Notes: generated by a model from the letters alone, not told the origin. DNA of 7,041 nt from an uncultured Sphingomonadales bacterium (GCA_903893935.1 CAITOD010000524.1:1-7041); one strand, 5' to 3'; positions 1-6,609 are shown, counted from the stretch's first letter. Program-made: numbers and translations.

Positions 1-265
1 AATCGCGCGCACGCCGGCGTGCTTCGTCGGTTATCACTTCGTTCATCGCGTCGATTGATAGGGCCGGGCCACGCGGCACCAATGCGCCGAACACCGCGTC
101 GAGAGTGGACGGGGCGAACACCGGCGCCGCTTTGAGCATGACGCCGTCAGCGGTCTCTTCAACGACCAGCTTTGTCCCCGCGCCCCACTGCAACTGGTCG
201 CGGATTGCTTTGGGCAGAATGACCTGGCCTTTGGTCGAAACGACGGTGGTCAACGGATCGGGCAC
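1..265 (-). CDS. AbrB/VapB-type antitoxin (SpoVT-AbrB domain), partial at its C-terminus
   Basis: The first 88 codons are visible; the gene runs off the left edge. The N-terminus is a swapped-hairpin SpoVT-AbrB DNA-binding domain at about residues 5-47, with the family signature TKGQVILPKAIRDQL followed by W-G-A-G-T-K-L. The part after residue 50 (VFAPSTLDAVFGAL, then SIDAMNEVITDEARRR) is the kind of tail by which VapB antitoxins bind a PIN-domain VapC ribonuclease; that partner would lie just beyond the window, downstream on the same strand. In this family the antitoxin neutralises the toxin and represses its own operon. I chose the GTG at 265 because GAGG lies 8 bases upstream and the signature begins soon after; the frame is open further upstream but has no better start. 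A stand-alone AbrB-like regulator is the main alternative, since the toxin is not visible. Confidence 0.85.
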   Translation of the reverse strand, partial: MPDPLTTVVSTKGQVILPKAIRDQLQWGAGTKLVVEETADGVMLKAAPVFAPSTLDAVFGALVPRGPALSIDAMNEVITDEARRRARD

Positions 266-281
266 GCGCTTGACCTCAGAT

Positions 282-298
282 GTAAGACAAAAGTAAGA
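282..298. repeat. Two GTAAGA direct repeats, 11-bp period, over the antitoxin -10/start site
   Basis: GTAAGA occurs at 282-287 and again at 293-298, so the copies sit 11 bases apart, about one helical turn, and face the same side of the DNA. One copy overlaps the -10 hexamer and the other the expected transcription start. Antitoxins of the AbrB/MazE/VapB type usually repress their own promoter, so this is a plausible operator. The repeat is seen directly; the operator role is inferred. Confidence 0.4.
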
Positions 299-323
299 TA
301 CGCTTGTCCTGCGCCGTGGTCAA
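295..323 (-). promoter_or_regulatory. Sigma-70-like promoter of the antitoxin gene
   Basis: Read on the minus strand, a -35 hexamer TTGACC (318-323) is followed by exactly 17 bases and a -10 hexamer TATCTT (295-300). Transcription would start near 288, leaving a leader of about 23 bases containing the GAGG ribosome-binding site (274-277) before the GTG start. Both hexamers are close to consensus and the spacing is ideal, so this is the clearest promoter in the window. Inferred from pattern only. Confidence 0.6.
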
Positions 324-348
324 GGGAGGCGGCAAAAAACCCGGTCGT

Positions 349-876
349 TCAGGCCGCTTCGAGTTCGACGTATTCGGGGTAGAAGATCGGGTCGCGGCGC
401 GACCAGCCCGGTGCGGTGGCGGCGGCTTCGCTGATCGACTGGAGCAGGCCTTTGCGGCGTTCGGGGCGGATGCGCGGCAGCGCCGCCGCACCGCAGAAAG
501 CCGCGGGCAGCCAGGGGCGGATACCCGCGCCGAGCAGGCGTTCATAGAGGAAGCGATAGGCGCAAAACCCGGCGAGGCGTTCCTGCGCCAGATCGAACGA
601 GGTCACGCGCAGCAGCGGGTTCATGATCGCATCGAGCGCATCGGGCGCTTCGGAGGGGACGAGCGCGCGGCGCAACAGCTTGAGATCCTGATAGACGACA
701 TATTGCGCGCGAATCGAGGCGGTTTCCTCGCCATTGCGCGCCCACAGCCGGAAGGCATCGTTGCGCCCGAGGCCGATATCGAGGCTGCGCCGGATATAAC
801 GCTGTTCGCTCGCCGAAAAGGCCGCGAATTCGCGCATTTCAGCCAGAACCAGTTGTGCGCTCGAGGTCGTCGACAT
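349..876 (-). CDS. Hypothetical protein, 175 aa, not recognised
   Basis: I do not recognise this family and assign no function. The predicted protein has 175 residues, no signal peptide and no clear membrane segment. It looks like a soluble, largely helical cytoplasmic protein, with a charged first half (EQRYIRRSLDIG, then AQYVVYQDLKLLRRAL), a Leu/Phe/Tyr-rich middle (about residues 92-122) and a C-terminus ending FYPEYVELEAA. I chose the ATG at 876 because GGGAG (886-890) lies 9 bases upstream; the open frame extends to a TTG at 942, but that extension has no ribosome-binding site. Strong G/C preference at third codon positions supports this strand over a similarly long open frame on the plus strand. 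It lies between trmB (82 bases upstream) and the antitoxin (83 bases downstream), all on the same strand, and neither neighbour suggests a role. Confidence 0.7.
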   Translation of the reverse strand: MSTTSSAQLVLAEMREFAAFSASEQRYIRRSLDIGLGRNDAFRLWARNGEETASIRAQYVVYQDLKLLRRALVPSEAPDALDAIMNPLLRVTSFDLAQERLAGFCAYRFLYERLLGAGIRPWLPAAFCGAAALPRIRPERRKGLLQSISEAAATAPGWSRRDPIFYPEYVELEAA

Positions 877-958
877 TGCCCGTAACTCCCGGGCGCCCCG
901 CGTGTCTGGCCTATCGCTTGCCAAGTGGTCGCCCGCCCGCAAATCTAGGCAAAGATGG

Positions 959-1681
959 TTAGTTTGAGGTTAAAGGCGCGCGGCGGCGATAGCGGAAATA
1001 CCAGATTTCGTGGCCCAGCGCGCGCGCCTTGGCGGCATAGCGGGTCTCGGGCCAGCCGCCCGGGCGCTGCTGGAAATCGTGCGGGGTTTGCGCCAGCCAT
1101 TCGAAGCGGTCGGTGTGGCGGCGCATCACCATCAAGGCGTGGCGCAGATAGACCGGGTGGTCGGTGCCAAAGCGGAATTCGCCGCCGGGGCGCAGCTTGG
1201 CGGCAAACAGCGCGAGCGGTCCGTCGTTCATCATCCGGCGCTTGCTATGGCGCGCCTTGGGCCAGGGGTCGGGATGGAGCAGATAGAGAAACGACAGCGA
1301 TGCATCGGGCAGGCGGCGCAGCACGTCGAGCGCATCGCCATGGTGGATACGCACATTGCCGAGCCGTTCGCCCGCGCCATAGACGCCATCGACATGCATC
1401 AGCGCTTGCGCGACGCCGTTGAGGAACGGCTCGGCGCCGATGAAGCCATGATCGGGCAGCAAGTCGGCGCGATAGGCCAGGTGCTCGCCGCCGCCGAACC
1501 CGACTTCGAAATGGAGCGGGCAATCGTGCCCGAACAGGCGCTCGGCGGTTACCGGTCCGCTCGGCGGCACCGCGATTTGCGGCAGCAGCCGATCGACCAG
1601 TTCCTGCTGCCCCACGCGCAAGGGCTTGCCTTTGGATCGCCCGTAAAGGCGGTTGAGCGTGGTCGGATCGTGGGGGGCCAT
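959..1681 (-). CDS. trmB: tRNA (guanine-N7-)-methyltransferase TrmB
   Basis: TrmB uses S-adenosylmethionine to make 7-methylguanosine at position 46 in the variable loop of many tRNAs, in the cytoplasm. The predicted 240-residue protein has the expected Rossmann-type architecture. A basic N-terminus (RLYGRSKGKPLR, 11-22) leads to the SAM-binding loop FEVGFGGGEHL (58-68) and the acidic end of beta-2 in IGAEPF (E84). These are followed by HHGDAL (113-118), the family hallmark HPDPWPKARHSKRR (136-149), TD at 173-174, and the C-terminal T-R-Y motif at 213-215. The glutamate that usually follows this motif is Ala216 here. The ATG at 1681 is the only reasonable start, because the next in-frame Met falls after the SAM loop, yet it lacks a clear Shine-Dalgarno. 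It starts 34 bases after the tetR stop on the same strand, so translation may depend on a shared transcript. The identification is very secure. Confidence 0.95.
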   Translation of the reverse strand: MAPHDPTTLNRLYGRSKGKPLRVGQQELVDRLLPQIAVPPSGPVTAERLFGHDCPLHFEVGFGGGEHLAYRADLLPDHGFIGAEPFLNGVAQALMHVDGVYGAGERLGNVRIHHGDALDVLRRLPDASLSFLYLLHPDPWPKARHSKRRMMNDGPLALFAAKLRPGGEFRFGTDHPVYLRHALMVMRRHTDRFEWLAQTPHDFQQRPGGWPETRYAAKARALGHEIWYFRYRRRAPLTSN

Positions 1682-1715
1682 GGCGCGAACGCGATGGCAA
1701 AGCCGGGGGAGCCGG

Positions 1716-2351
1716 TCAAGCCGGTCGCGGCGCGAGGCCTGCGACAAAGATCCGCGCCGCATGGCGAACCTCCCGGGCGATCTCGTCGGCATCGGGCGCA
1801 GGCAGCAACCCCGCAGTGAACCGCCAGTGCCGATCGCCGCGCAACATGCCCAGGAATTGCCCTGCCGCAAGCGTGAGATCGTCGCAACCAATCTGTCCGC
1901 CTTGCGCAAACCGTTCGAGCGTGGCGCGCAGTTCATCGAGCACATTGTTGGGCCCGGCGCGAAAAAAAGCTTCGGCCAGTTCGGGAAAGCGCCCACCTTC
2001 GCTCTGGATCAGCCGGTGCACATCGAGCGCACCGGGTTCGTAGATCTTGGTGAGGAAGTGCACCCCGAATTCAACCAGCAACGATTCGAGATCGGTGCCG
2101 GCGCTGCTGCGCAAATCGCGCAAGGGTGCCAGCACGCGTTCGCAGCGCTGCTGCATGACCGCTTCGAACAAGCCCTCTTTTGAGGGAAAATATTTGTAAA
2201 GCGTGGCTTTCGAGCCACCAAGCCGCGCCGCAATGGTCGACATCGAGGTGGCGCCATAGCCTTCATCGGCAAACGCGACCGCCGCCACCGCGATAATGTG
2301 ATCGCGCCGTTCATCGGGACTGGACCGGGCTAGCCTGCACTTAGTGACCAT
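1716..2351 (-). CDS. TetR/AcrR-family transcriptional repressor (AefR-like C-terminus), likely pump regulator
   Basis: The 211-residue protein has the length and layout of a TetR-family repressor: an N-terminal three-helix DNA-binding domain followed by a variable ligand-binding and dimerisation domain. Residues 15-60 carry the conserved pattern, with FADEGYGATSMSTIAARLG, then SKATLYKYFPSKEGLF, where the K-x-T-L-Y-x-Y-F recognition-helix signature is intact. The C-terminal part (around GQFLGMLRGDRHWRFTAGL, 164-182) resembles the AefR-like TetR C-terminal family. I prefer the ATG at 2351 to the in-frame GTG at 2360 because AGGTG lies 6 bases before it. It is divergent from the pump operon, with 84 bases between the two start codons, the usual arrangement for a local repressor of an efflux operon that also represses itself. 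It probably shares a transcript with trmB. The inducing ligand cannot be read from the sequence. Confidence 0.93.
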   Translation of the reverse strand: MVTKCRLARSSPDERRDHIIAVAAVAFADEGYGATSMSTIAARLGGSKATLYKYFPSKEGLFEAVMQQRCERVLAPLRDLRSSAGTDLESLLVEFGVHFLTKIYEPGALDVHRLIQSEGGRFPELAEAFFRAGPNNVLDELRATLERFAQGGQIGCDDLTLAAGQFLGMLRGDRHWRFTAGLLPAPDADEIAREVRHAARIFVAGLAPRPA

Positions 2352-2418
2352 TGCGTACACCTAACGCTTGACATAGGGAGGTCAAGCGTGAGATTGGCGT
2401 TAGTGACCGATCAGTACA
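2341..2418. repeat. Imperfect direct repeat bracketing the tetR/pump control region
   Basis: TTAGTGACC occurs at 2341-2349 and at 2400-2408 in the same orientation, and each copy is followed after five bases by GTACA. Overall 15 of 19 positions match between 2341-2359 and 2400-2418. The left copy covers the tetR start codon; the right copy lies in the leader of the pump operon. The two copies bracket the central palindrome. They could be secondary regulator sites or a trace of a small duplication. Confidence 0.4.
2364..2389. promoter_or_regulatory. Probable TetR operator overlapping divergent -35 elements
   Basis: A perfect inverted repeat lies between the divergent tetR and pump genes: arm ACGCTTGAC (2364-2372), an 8-base spacer, and arm GTCAAGCGT (2381-2389). 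TetR-family dimers bind palindromes of this kind. Each arm also contains a -35-like element for the promoter leaving in its own direction: TTGACA at 2368-2373 on the plus strand and TTGACC on the minus strand. A dimer bound here would therefore block both promoters. The matching -10 boxes are weak, so the exact transcription starts are uncertain. The repeat is seen directly; operator and promoter roles are inferred from position and family. Confidence 0.65.
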
Positions 2419-2435
2419 GAACGCGCGGAGCGCCA

Positions 2436-3869
2436 ATGCCCTTCTTTCCCTTCCTTGCCCGGCCGGTACGGGCGGCTGCGCCCCTGCTCGGTGCATGGGC
2501 GCTCGGCGCCTGCGCCGTTCCGCCGCCAATGGCAGCCGCGCCCGCCTTGCGCCCTGCCGAAACGCTGGCCGCCGCCAGTGTTGAGGGCAGCCGGGCCGAT
2601 GCATGGCCCGATGAGAACTGGTGGCGCGATTATGGCGATGCGCAATTGTCGGGCCTGATCGAGGAAGCGCTCAAAGCGTCGCCCGGGCTTGCCGAAGCGG
2701 CAGCGCGGCTGCACATGGCCGAAGGCTATGCGCGCAGCGCCAGTGCCGCCGCGCTGCCCCAGACCTCGGCCGGCGCCAGTGCCGGCGCGCAAAAGGCAAC
2801 CTACAATCAGGGCTTTCCCCCCGCATTCATCCCCAAGGGCTGGAACAGCGCCGGCGCGGCGCATCTCGATCTTGCCTATGATCTTGATCTGTTTGGCCGC
2901 AACCATGCCGAACTGGCAGCCGCCACATCCGAACAAGCCGCAGCGGCGATCGAGGCACGCGCCGCGCGGCTCGCCATCGCCACTTCGATCGCTTCGGCCT
3001 ATGCCGACCTCGGGCGGCAGTCCGCGCTGCGCGACGTCGCGGCGGCTGCGGTCAAAGTGCGCGAGGAAACCGCCGCGCTGGTCGCCAAGCGCGTGCTCAA
3101 CGGGCTGGATACGCGCGCCGAGCAACGCCAGGCCGAAGCCGATGTGCCGGCAGCGCGTGCCAATCTGGCGGCTGCCGATGCGGCGCTGGCGCTCACCCGC
3201 AACCGGCTGGCCGCCTTGATGGCCGCCGGGCCCGATCGCGGCGCTGCGATCGCGCCGCCGGTACCCGGCCAGTTCCGGATCGTGCCGCTGCCATCGCGGC
3301 TGGCGCTCGATCTGGTCGCGCGCCGCGCCGATATTGCTGCCGCGCGCGCGCGGGCGGAAGCGGCGGCCGCGCGCGTGCGGGCCGCCCGCGCCGCCTATTT
3401 TCCCGATATCAACCTGATGGCGCTGATCGGTGCACAATCGCTCGGCCTCGCCAATCTGACGGCAGAGACTTCGCGCACCGGGCAGGCGCAAGCCGCGATC
3501 AATCTGCCGCTGTTTGCCGGCGGGCGCCTCGCGGGCGATTACCGGGCCGCGCGCGGCGGCTACGAAGCGGCGGTCGCGCAATATGACGATATGCTGGTGC
3601 AAGCGGTACGCGAAGTCGCCGATGCCGCCGCCGGGCAGGCTGCGCTGGCGAGCGAACTCGCTGCCGCGCAGGAAGCGGTGGCGCGTTCGGAAGAAGCCTG
3701 GGACCTCGCCAGGCGTCGCTACGCCGGCGGCCTGTCTTCCTATCTCGCGGTGTTGTCGGCCGAAGACGCGCTGTTGCGCAACCGCCAGTTGCTCGCCGAT
3801 TGCCAGGGGCGCGTGCTGGCGGTGCGGGTCGAATTGATCCGTGCGCTCGGCGGCGGCTTCAAAGCCTGA
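2436..3869 (+). CDS. NodT-type outer-membrane efflux lipoprotein (TolC-like channel)
   Basis: This is the outer-membrane channel of the tripartite pump, a TolC/OprM-like protein of the RND/NodT lipoprotein family, which forms trimers spanning the outer membrane and periplasm. The 477-residue length is typical. The N-terminus is a lipoprotein signal peptide with lipobox L-G-A-C, so Cys26 should become the lipidated first residue. Family landmarks follow in order: NWWRDYGDAQLSGLIEEAL (61-79), the AYDLDLFGR segment (148-155), VARRADIAAARA (295-306), the second-repeat strand INLPLFAGGRL (355-365), and the ending RVELIRALGGGF. Two similar halves with long Ala-rich helices match the duplicated TolC fold. 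I chose the ATG at 2436 (GGAG 5 bases upstream) over the GTG at 2388 because it puts the signal peptide at the true N-terminus and clears the palindrome. It is the first gene of the operon, and its stop codon abuts an ATG of the adaptor frame. Confidence 0.93.
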   Translation: MPFFPFLARPVRAAAPLLGAWALGACAVPPPMAAAPALRPAETLAAASVEGSRADAWPDENWWRDYGDAQLSGLIEEALKASPGLAEAAARLHMAEGYARSASAAALPQTSAGASAGAQKATYNQGFPPAFIPKGWNSAGAAHLDLAYDLDLFGRNHAELAAATSEQAAAAIEARAARLAIATSIASAYADLGRQSALRDVAAAAVKVREETAALVAKRVLNGLDTRAEQRQAEADVPAARANLAAADAALALTRNRLAALMAAGPDRGAAIAPPVPGQFRIVPLPSRLALDLVARRADIAAARARAEAAAARVRAARAAYFPDINLMALIGAQSLGLANLTAETSRTGQAQAAINLPLFAGGRLAGDYRAARGGYEAAVAQYDDMLVQAVREVADAAAGQAALASELAAAQEAVARSEEAWDLARRRYAGGLSSYLAVLSAEDALLRNRQLLADCQGRVLAVRVELIRALGGGFKA

Positions 3870-3914
3870 ATGTCCCTCGATCCGATTGTTCCCCCTTCAC
3901 AGGATTTGCCTCGC

Positions 3915-5021
3915 ATGGCCCAGACTGAACCAACATCTGCACGCAAGCGCGCCTTTGCCGTGTTCGGCATCGCGCTGGCGCTGATCGCGATCGGCTATCT
4001 GGCGTATCAATGGCTTGAAGCGGGCCGTTACGTCGAAACCGATGATGCGTATGTCAACGCCGATGTCGCGCAAGTGACCCCGTTGACCAGCGGCGCGGTA
4101 ACCGAAGTGCGCGTCGGCAACACCCAGGCGGTGCACAAGGGCGATGTGCTGGTGGTGCTCGATCCGACCGATGCGCGCCTCGCGCTCGCAGCCGCCGAAG
4201 CGGGCTATGCCAGTGCCGTGCGCAAAGTACAGCAAACGATGGCCACCGGCCGCGCTTTGGGCGCGCAAATCAACGAGCGCGAAGCCGATATCGGCCGGAT
4301 GCGCGCGCAAGTCGCCATCGCCGAGGCCGATCTCGCGCGGGCGCAGCTCGATCTGTCGCGGCGCAAGGCGCTCGCCGCCGATGGTGGCGTCTCGGGCGAA
4401 GAACTGAGCAGCGCGAACACCGCCTTTACCGTGGCGCAAGGCAATCTGGCCGCGGCGCGCGCCGGGCTGGCGCAGGCGCAAGCCGCGCGCGGCTCGGCCA
4501 ATGGGCAGGAAGCCGCCAACGATGCGCTGATCGCCGGCACCACCGTGCGGACCAACCCCGATGTGCTGGCAGCCAAGGCGCGGCTCGATCAGGCGAGGAT
4601 CGATCTGGCGCGAACCATTGTCCGCGCGCCGGTCGATGGCGTGATCACCCAGCGCAATGTCCAGCTTGGCCAGCGGGTTGCGACGGGCACCACGCTGATG
4701 GCGATCGTCCCGGTGGCCGAGGCCTATGTCGATGCCAATTTCAAGGAAAGCCAGTTGCGCGGCGTGCGGCCCGGCCAGCCGGCCGAACTCACCGCCGACC
4801 TCTATGGCGGCAGTGTCGTCTATCACGGGCGCGTGGTCGGCTTTTCGGGCGGCACCGGTTCGGCGCTCGCGGTGATCCCCGCGCAGAACGCCACCGGCAA
4901 CTGGATCAAAGTGGTGCAGCGCCTGCCGGTGCGGATCGCGCTCGACCGCCAGGAACTGGCCCGGCATCCGCTGCGCATCGGCCTGTCGGTCGACGCCACG
5001 ATCGACACCCACGGCAACTGA
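3915..5021 (+). CDS. emrA: EmrA-type periplasmic adaptor (HlyD/membrane-fusion family)
   Basis: The adaptor links the inner-membrane transporter to the outer-membrane channel. From the ATG at 3915 it has 368 residues. A short basic cytoplasmic tail leads into one transmembrane helix (about 14-34). Then come the first lipoyl half (48-84, within VETDDAYVNADVAQVTP), a long alpha-helical hairpin (about 88-228), the second lipoyl half (235-266, TIVRAPVDGVITQRNVQLGQ) and a beta-barrel domain. The EmrA hallmarks are AYVDANFKESQL (270-281) and PAQNATGNWIKVVQRLPVRI (322-341). An upstream in-frame ATG at 3870 touches the stop of the channel gene and would add 15 residues. I prefer 3915 because AGGA (3901-3904) precedes it by 10 bases, whereas 3870 has no clear ribosome-binding site. 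Its stop is 12 bases before emrB. The family call is very secure; the symbol reflects similarity to E. coli EmrA, not proven equivalence. Confidence 0.93.
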   Translation: MAQTEPTSARKRAFAVFGIALALIAIGYLAYQWLEAGRYVETDDAYVNADVAQVTPLTSGAVTEVRVGNTQAVHKGDVLVVLDPTDARLALAAAEAGYASAVRKVQQTMATGRALGAQINEREADIGRMRAQVAIAEADLARAQLDLSRRKALAADGGVSGEELSSANTAFTVAQGNLAAARAGLAQAQAARGSANGQEAANDALIAGTTVRTNPDVLAAKARLDQARIDLARTIVRAPVDGVITQRNVQLGQRVATGTTLMAIVPVAEAYVDANFKESQLRGVRPGQPAELTADLYGGSVVYHGRVVGFSGGTGSALAVIPAQNATGNWIKVVQRLPVRIALDRQELARHPLRIGLSVDATIDTHGN

Positions 5022-5033
5022 GGGGTCCGCATC

Positions 5034-6608
5034 ATGGCCGGTCCTGCCCCCGTCTTCGCGCCGCCCACGGTCGAGCCGCTGCGCGGCGCGGCGATGTTTC
5101 TCGCCGCGTTCGCGCTCGCGCTGTCGAACTTCGTGGTGGTGCTCGATATCACTATCGCCAATGTCTCGGTGCCGCATATCTCGGGCAGCCTGGCGGTTTC
5201 GCCCAGCCAGGGCACCTGGGTGATCACGTCGTACGCGGTGGCAGAAGCGATCTGCGTGCCGTTGACCGGGTGGCTGGCCGCGCGCTTCGGCGCAGTGCGC
5301 GTGTTCACGCTCGCTCTGCTGGGGTTCGGGCTGTTTTCGCTGCTGTGCGGGCTTTCGCAAAGTCTCGAAGCGCTGATTGCGTTTCGCGTCATGCAGGGCT
5401 TGTGCGGCGCGCCGATGATGCCGATGTCGCAGACGCTGCTGCTGCGCATTTTTCCGCCGCACAGAGCCAGCGCCGCGCTGGGGCTGTGGGCGATGACCAC
5501 GGTCAGCGCGCCGATTGCCGGGCCGATCCTGGGCGGGCTGATTTCGGACAACCTGTCGTGGCACTGGATATTTTTCATCAACCTGCCGATCGTCGCGCTG
5601 TGCGCCACGGTCGCGGTCCAGTTTATCCGGCGCTATGAAACCCCGACCGTGTCAAAGCCGATCGACTTCGTCGGGCTGGCGATGCTGGTGGTGTGGGTCG
5701 GCGCCCTGCAGATCATGCTCGACAAAGGCCGCGAGGAAGACTGGTTTGCCAGCAACCTGATCTGCACGCTGGGCGTGGTCGCAGCGATCGGCTTTGTCGC
5801 TTTCCTGATCTGGGAACTGACCGAACGCAATCCGATCGTCGACTTGTCGGTGTTCCGCCATCGCGGCTTTACCGTCGGCGTGCTGACCCAGGCCACGTCG
5901 TATGCCGCGTTTTTTGCGCTGGTCGTGCTCACGCCGTTGTTTTTGCAGACCAATCTCGATTACACCGCAACGGTGGCGGGCCAGGCGATGGGCTTCATGG
6001 GCGTGCTGGCGGTCTTCATGTCGCCGGTGGTGGCGCAAATGACCACCCGCTTCGATGTGCGTGGGCTGATCTGTTTTGGAGTGGTCTGGCTCGGCCTGAT
6101 GGCCATTCTGCGCAGCCGGTGGACCACCGACATGGGCTTTTTCGACATCGCGCTGCCGCAATTCCTGCAAGGCTTCGGCATGCCGTTCTTCTTCGTTGGC
6201 ACCACCACGCTGGCGCTCGGCTCGGTCATGCCGCAGGAAACCGCCTCGGCCGCGGGCATCCAGAATTTCATGCGCACGTTGTCGGGTGCTTTTGCGACCT
6301 CGCTGTCGACCACCGGCTGGGATTACGAGACCAAATATGCCCATGCCGAGCTCGCGGGCCGGATCCATCCAGCCGCCGCCATGATGCAGCAGGGCTTGGT
6401 CGGCAGGGTCATACTTGATCGCATGGTCACGACCGAGGCGGTGACGCTGGCGACCAACACCGTGTGCCTTTATTGCGCGGCCATCTTTGCGTTTGCCGCA
6501 TGCTTTATCTGGCTGGCACCGCGCCCCCGGCCCCGCGTTGCCCCCGCCGCAGCGCCGCCCGCCAATGCGGCGGCCGAAATCAACCGTGAAGCAGCAGTCG
6601 CGCATTAA
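5034..6608 (+). CDS. emrB: EmrB/QacA-type (DHA2) MFS multidrug exporter
   Basis: This is the proton-driven inner-membrane transporter of the pump, a 14-helix major facilitator of the DHA2 family; its 524 residues are close to the E. coli EmrB length. Helix 1 carries motif D1, LDITIANVSVPHI (37-49, with D38). The loop 2-3 motif is GWLAARFGAVRVF (79-91), in the form used by the EmrB branch. Helix 5 carries the antiporter motif C, APIAGPILGG (159-168), followed by WHWIFFINLPI (176-186). Further hydrophobic segments continue to about residue 494. The C-terminus (496-524) is a Pro/Ala-rich soluble tail. GGGG (5022-5025) lies 8 bases before the ATG. It is last in the operon and is followed at once by a hairpin terminator. 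Substrates cannot be read from the sequence; EmrB relatives export hydrophobic, often acidic or uncoupler-like compounds. Confidence 0.94.
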   Translation: MAGPAPVFAPPTVEPLRGAAMFLAAFALALSNFVVVLDITIANVSVPHISGSLAVSPSQGTWVITSYAVAEAICVPLTGWLAARFGAVRVFTLALLGFGLFSLLCGLSQSLEALIAFRVMQGLCGAPMMPMSQTLLLRIFPPHRASAALGLWAMTTVSAPIAGPILGGLISDNLSWHWIFFINLPIVALCATVAVQFIRRYETPTVSKPIDFVGLAMLVVWVGALQIMLDKGREEDWFASNLICTLGVVAAIGFVAFLIWELTERNPIVDLSVFRHRGFTVGVLTQATSYAAFFALVVLTPLFLQTNLDYTATVAGQAMGFMGVLAVFMSPVVAQMTTRFDVRGLICFGVVWLGLMAILRSRWTTDMGFFDIALPQFLQGFGMPFFFVGTTTLALGSVMPQETASAAGIQNFMRTLSGAFATSLSTTGWDYETKYAHAELAGRIHPAAAMMQQGLVGRVILDRMVTTEAVTLATNTVCLYCAAIFAFAACFIWLAPRPRPRVAPAAAPPANAAAEINREAAVAH

Positions 6609-6609
6609 A

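Noticed and set aside
328..356. Possible intrinsic terminator after the 175-residue gene (T-run on the minus strand)
   Set aside because: There is a run of six T, but the preceding bases form only a 3-4 bp stem, too weak to call.
304..885. Plus-strand open frame of 193 codons opposite the 175-residue hypothetical gene
   Set aside because: The minus-strand reading has a proper ribosome-binding site and the expected third-position GC bias; the plus reading has an antisense-like composition.
896..903. GGGCGCCC-type palindrome just upstream of the 175-residue gene
   Set aside because: A short self-complementary GC block is expected by chance at this base composition and has no loop or T-run.
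1010..1819. Plus-strand open frame of 269 codons opposite trmB and the end of tetR
   Set aside because: It covers two securely identified minus-strand genes and has no recognisable domain.
3341..3352. (CG)6 alternating tract in the channel gene, possible Z-DNA
   Set aside because: It encodes part of an Ala/Arg-rich helix in a GC-rich gene; codon choice explains it and there is no sign of regulation.
2400..3602. Minus-strand open frame of 400 codons opposite the outer-membrane channel gene
   Set aside because: Same cause: a shadow of a clear lipoprotein channel gene, with basic low-complexity translation and no domain.
3897..5564. Very long minus-strand open frame (about 555 codons) opposite emrA and the start of emrB
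   Set aside because: It is antisense to two certain genes, and its translation is rich in Arg, His, Gln and Gly with no family resemblance. High GC content removes stop codons from the opposite strand, which explains its length.
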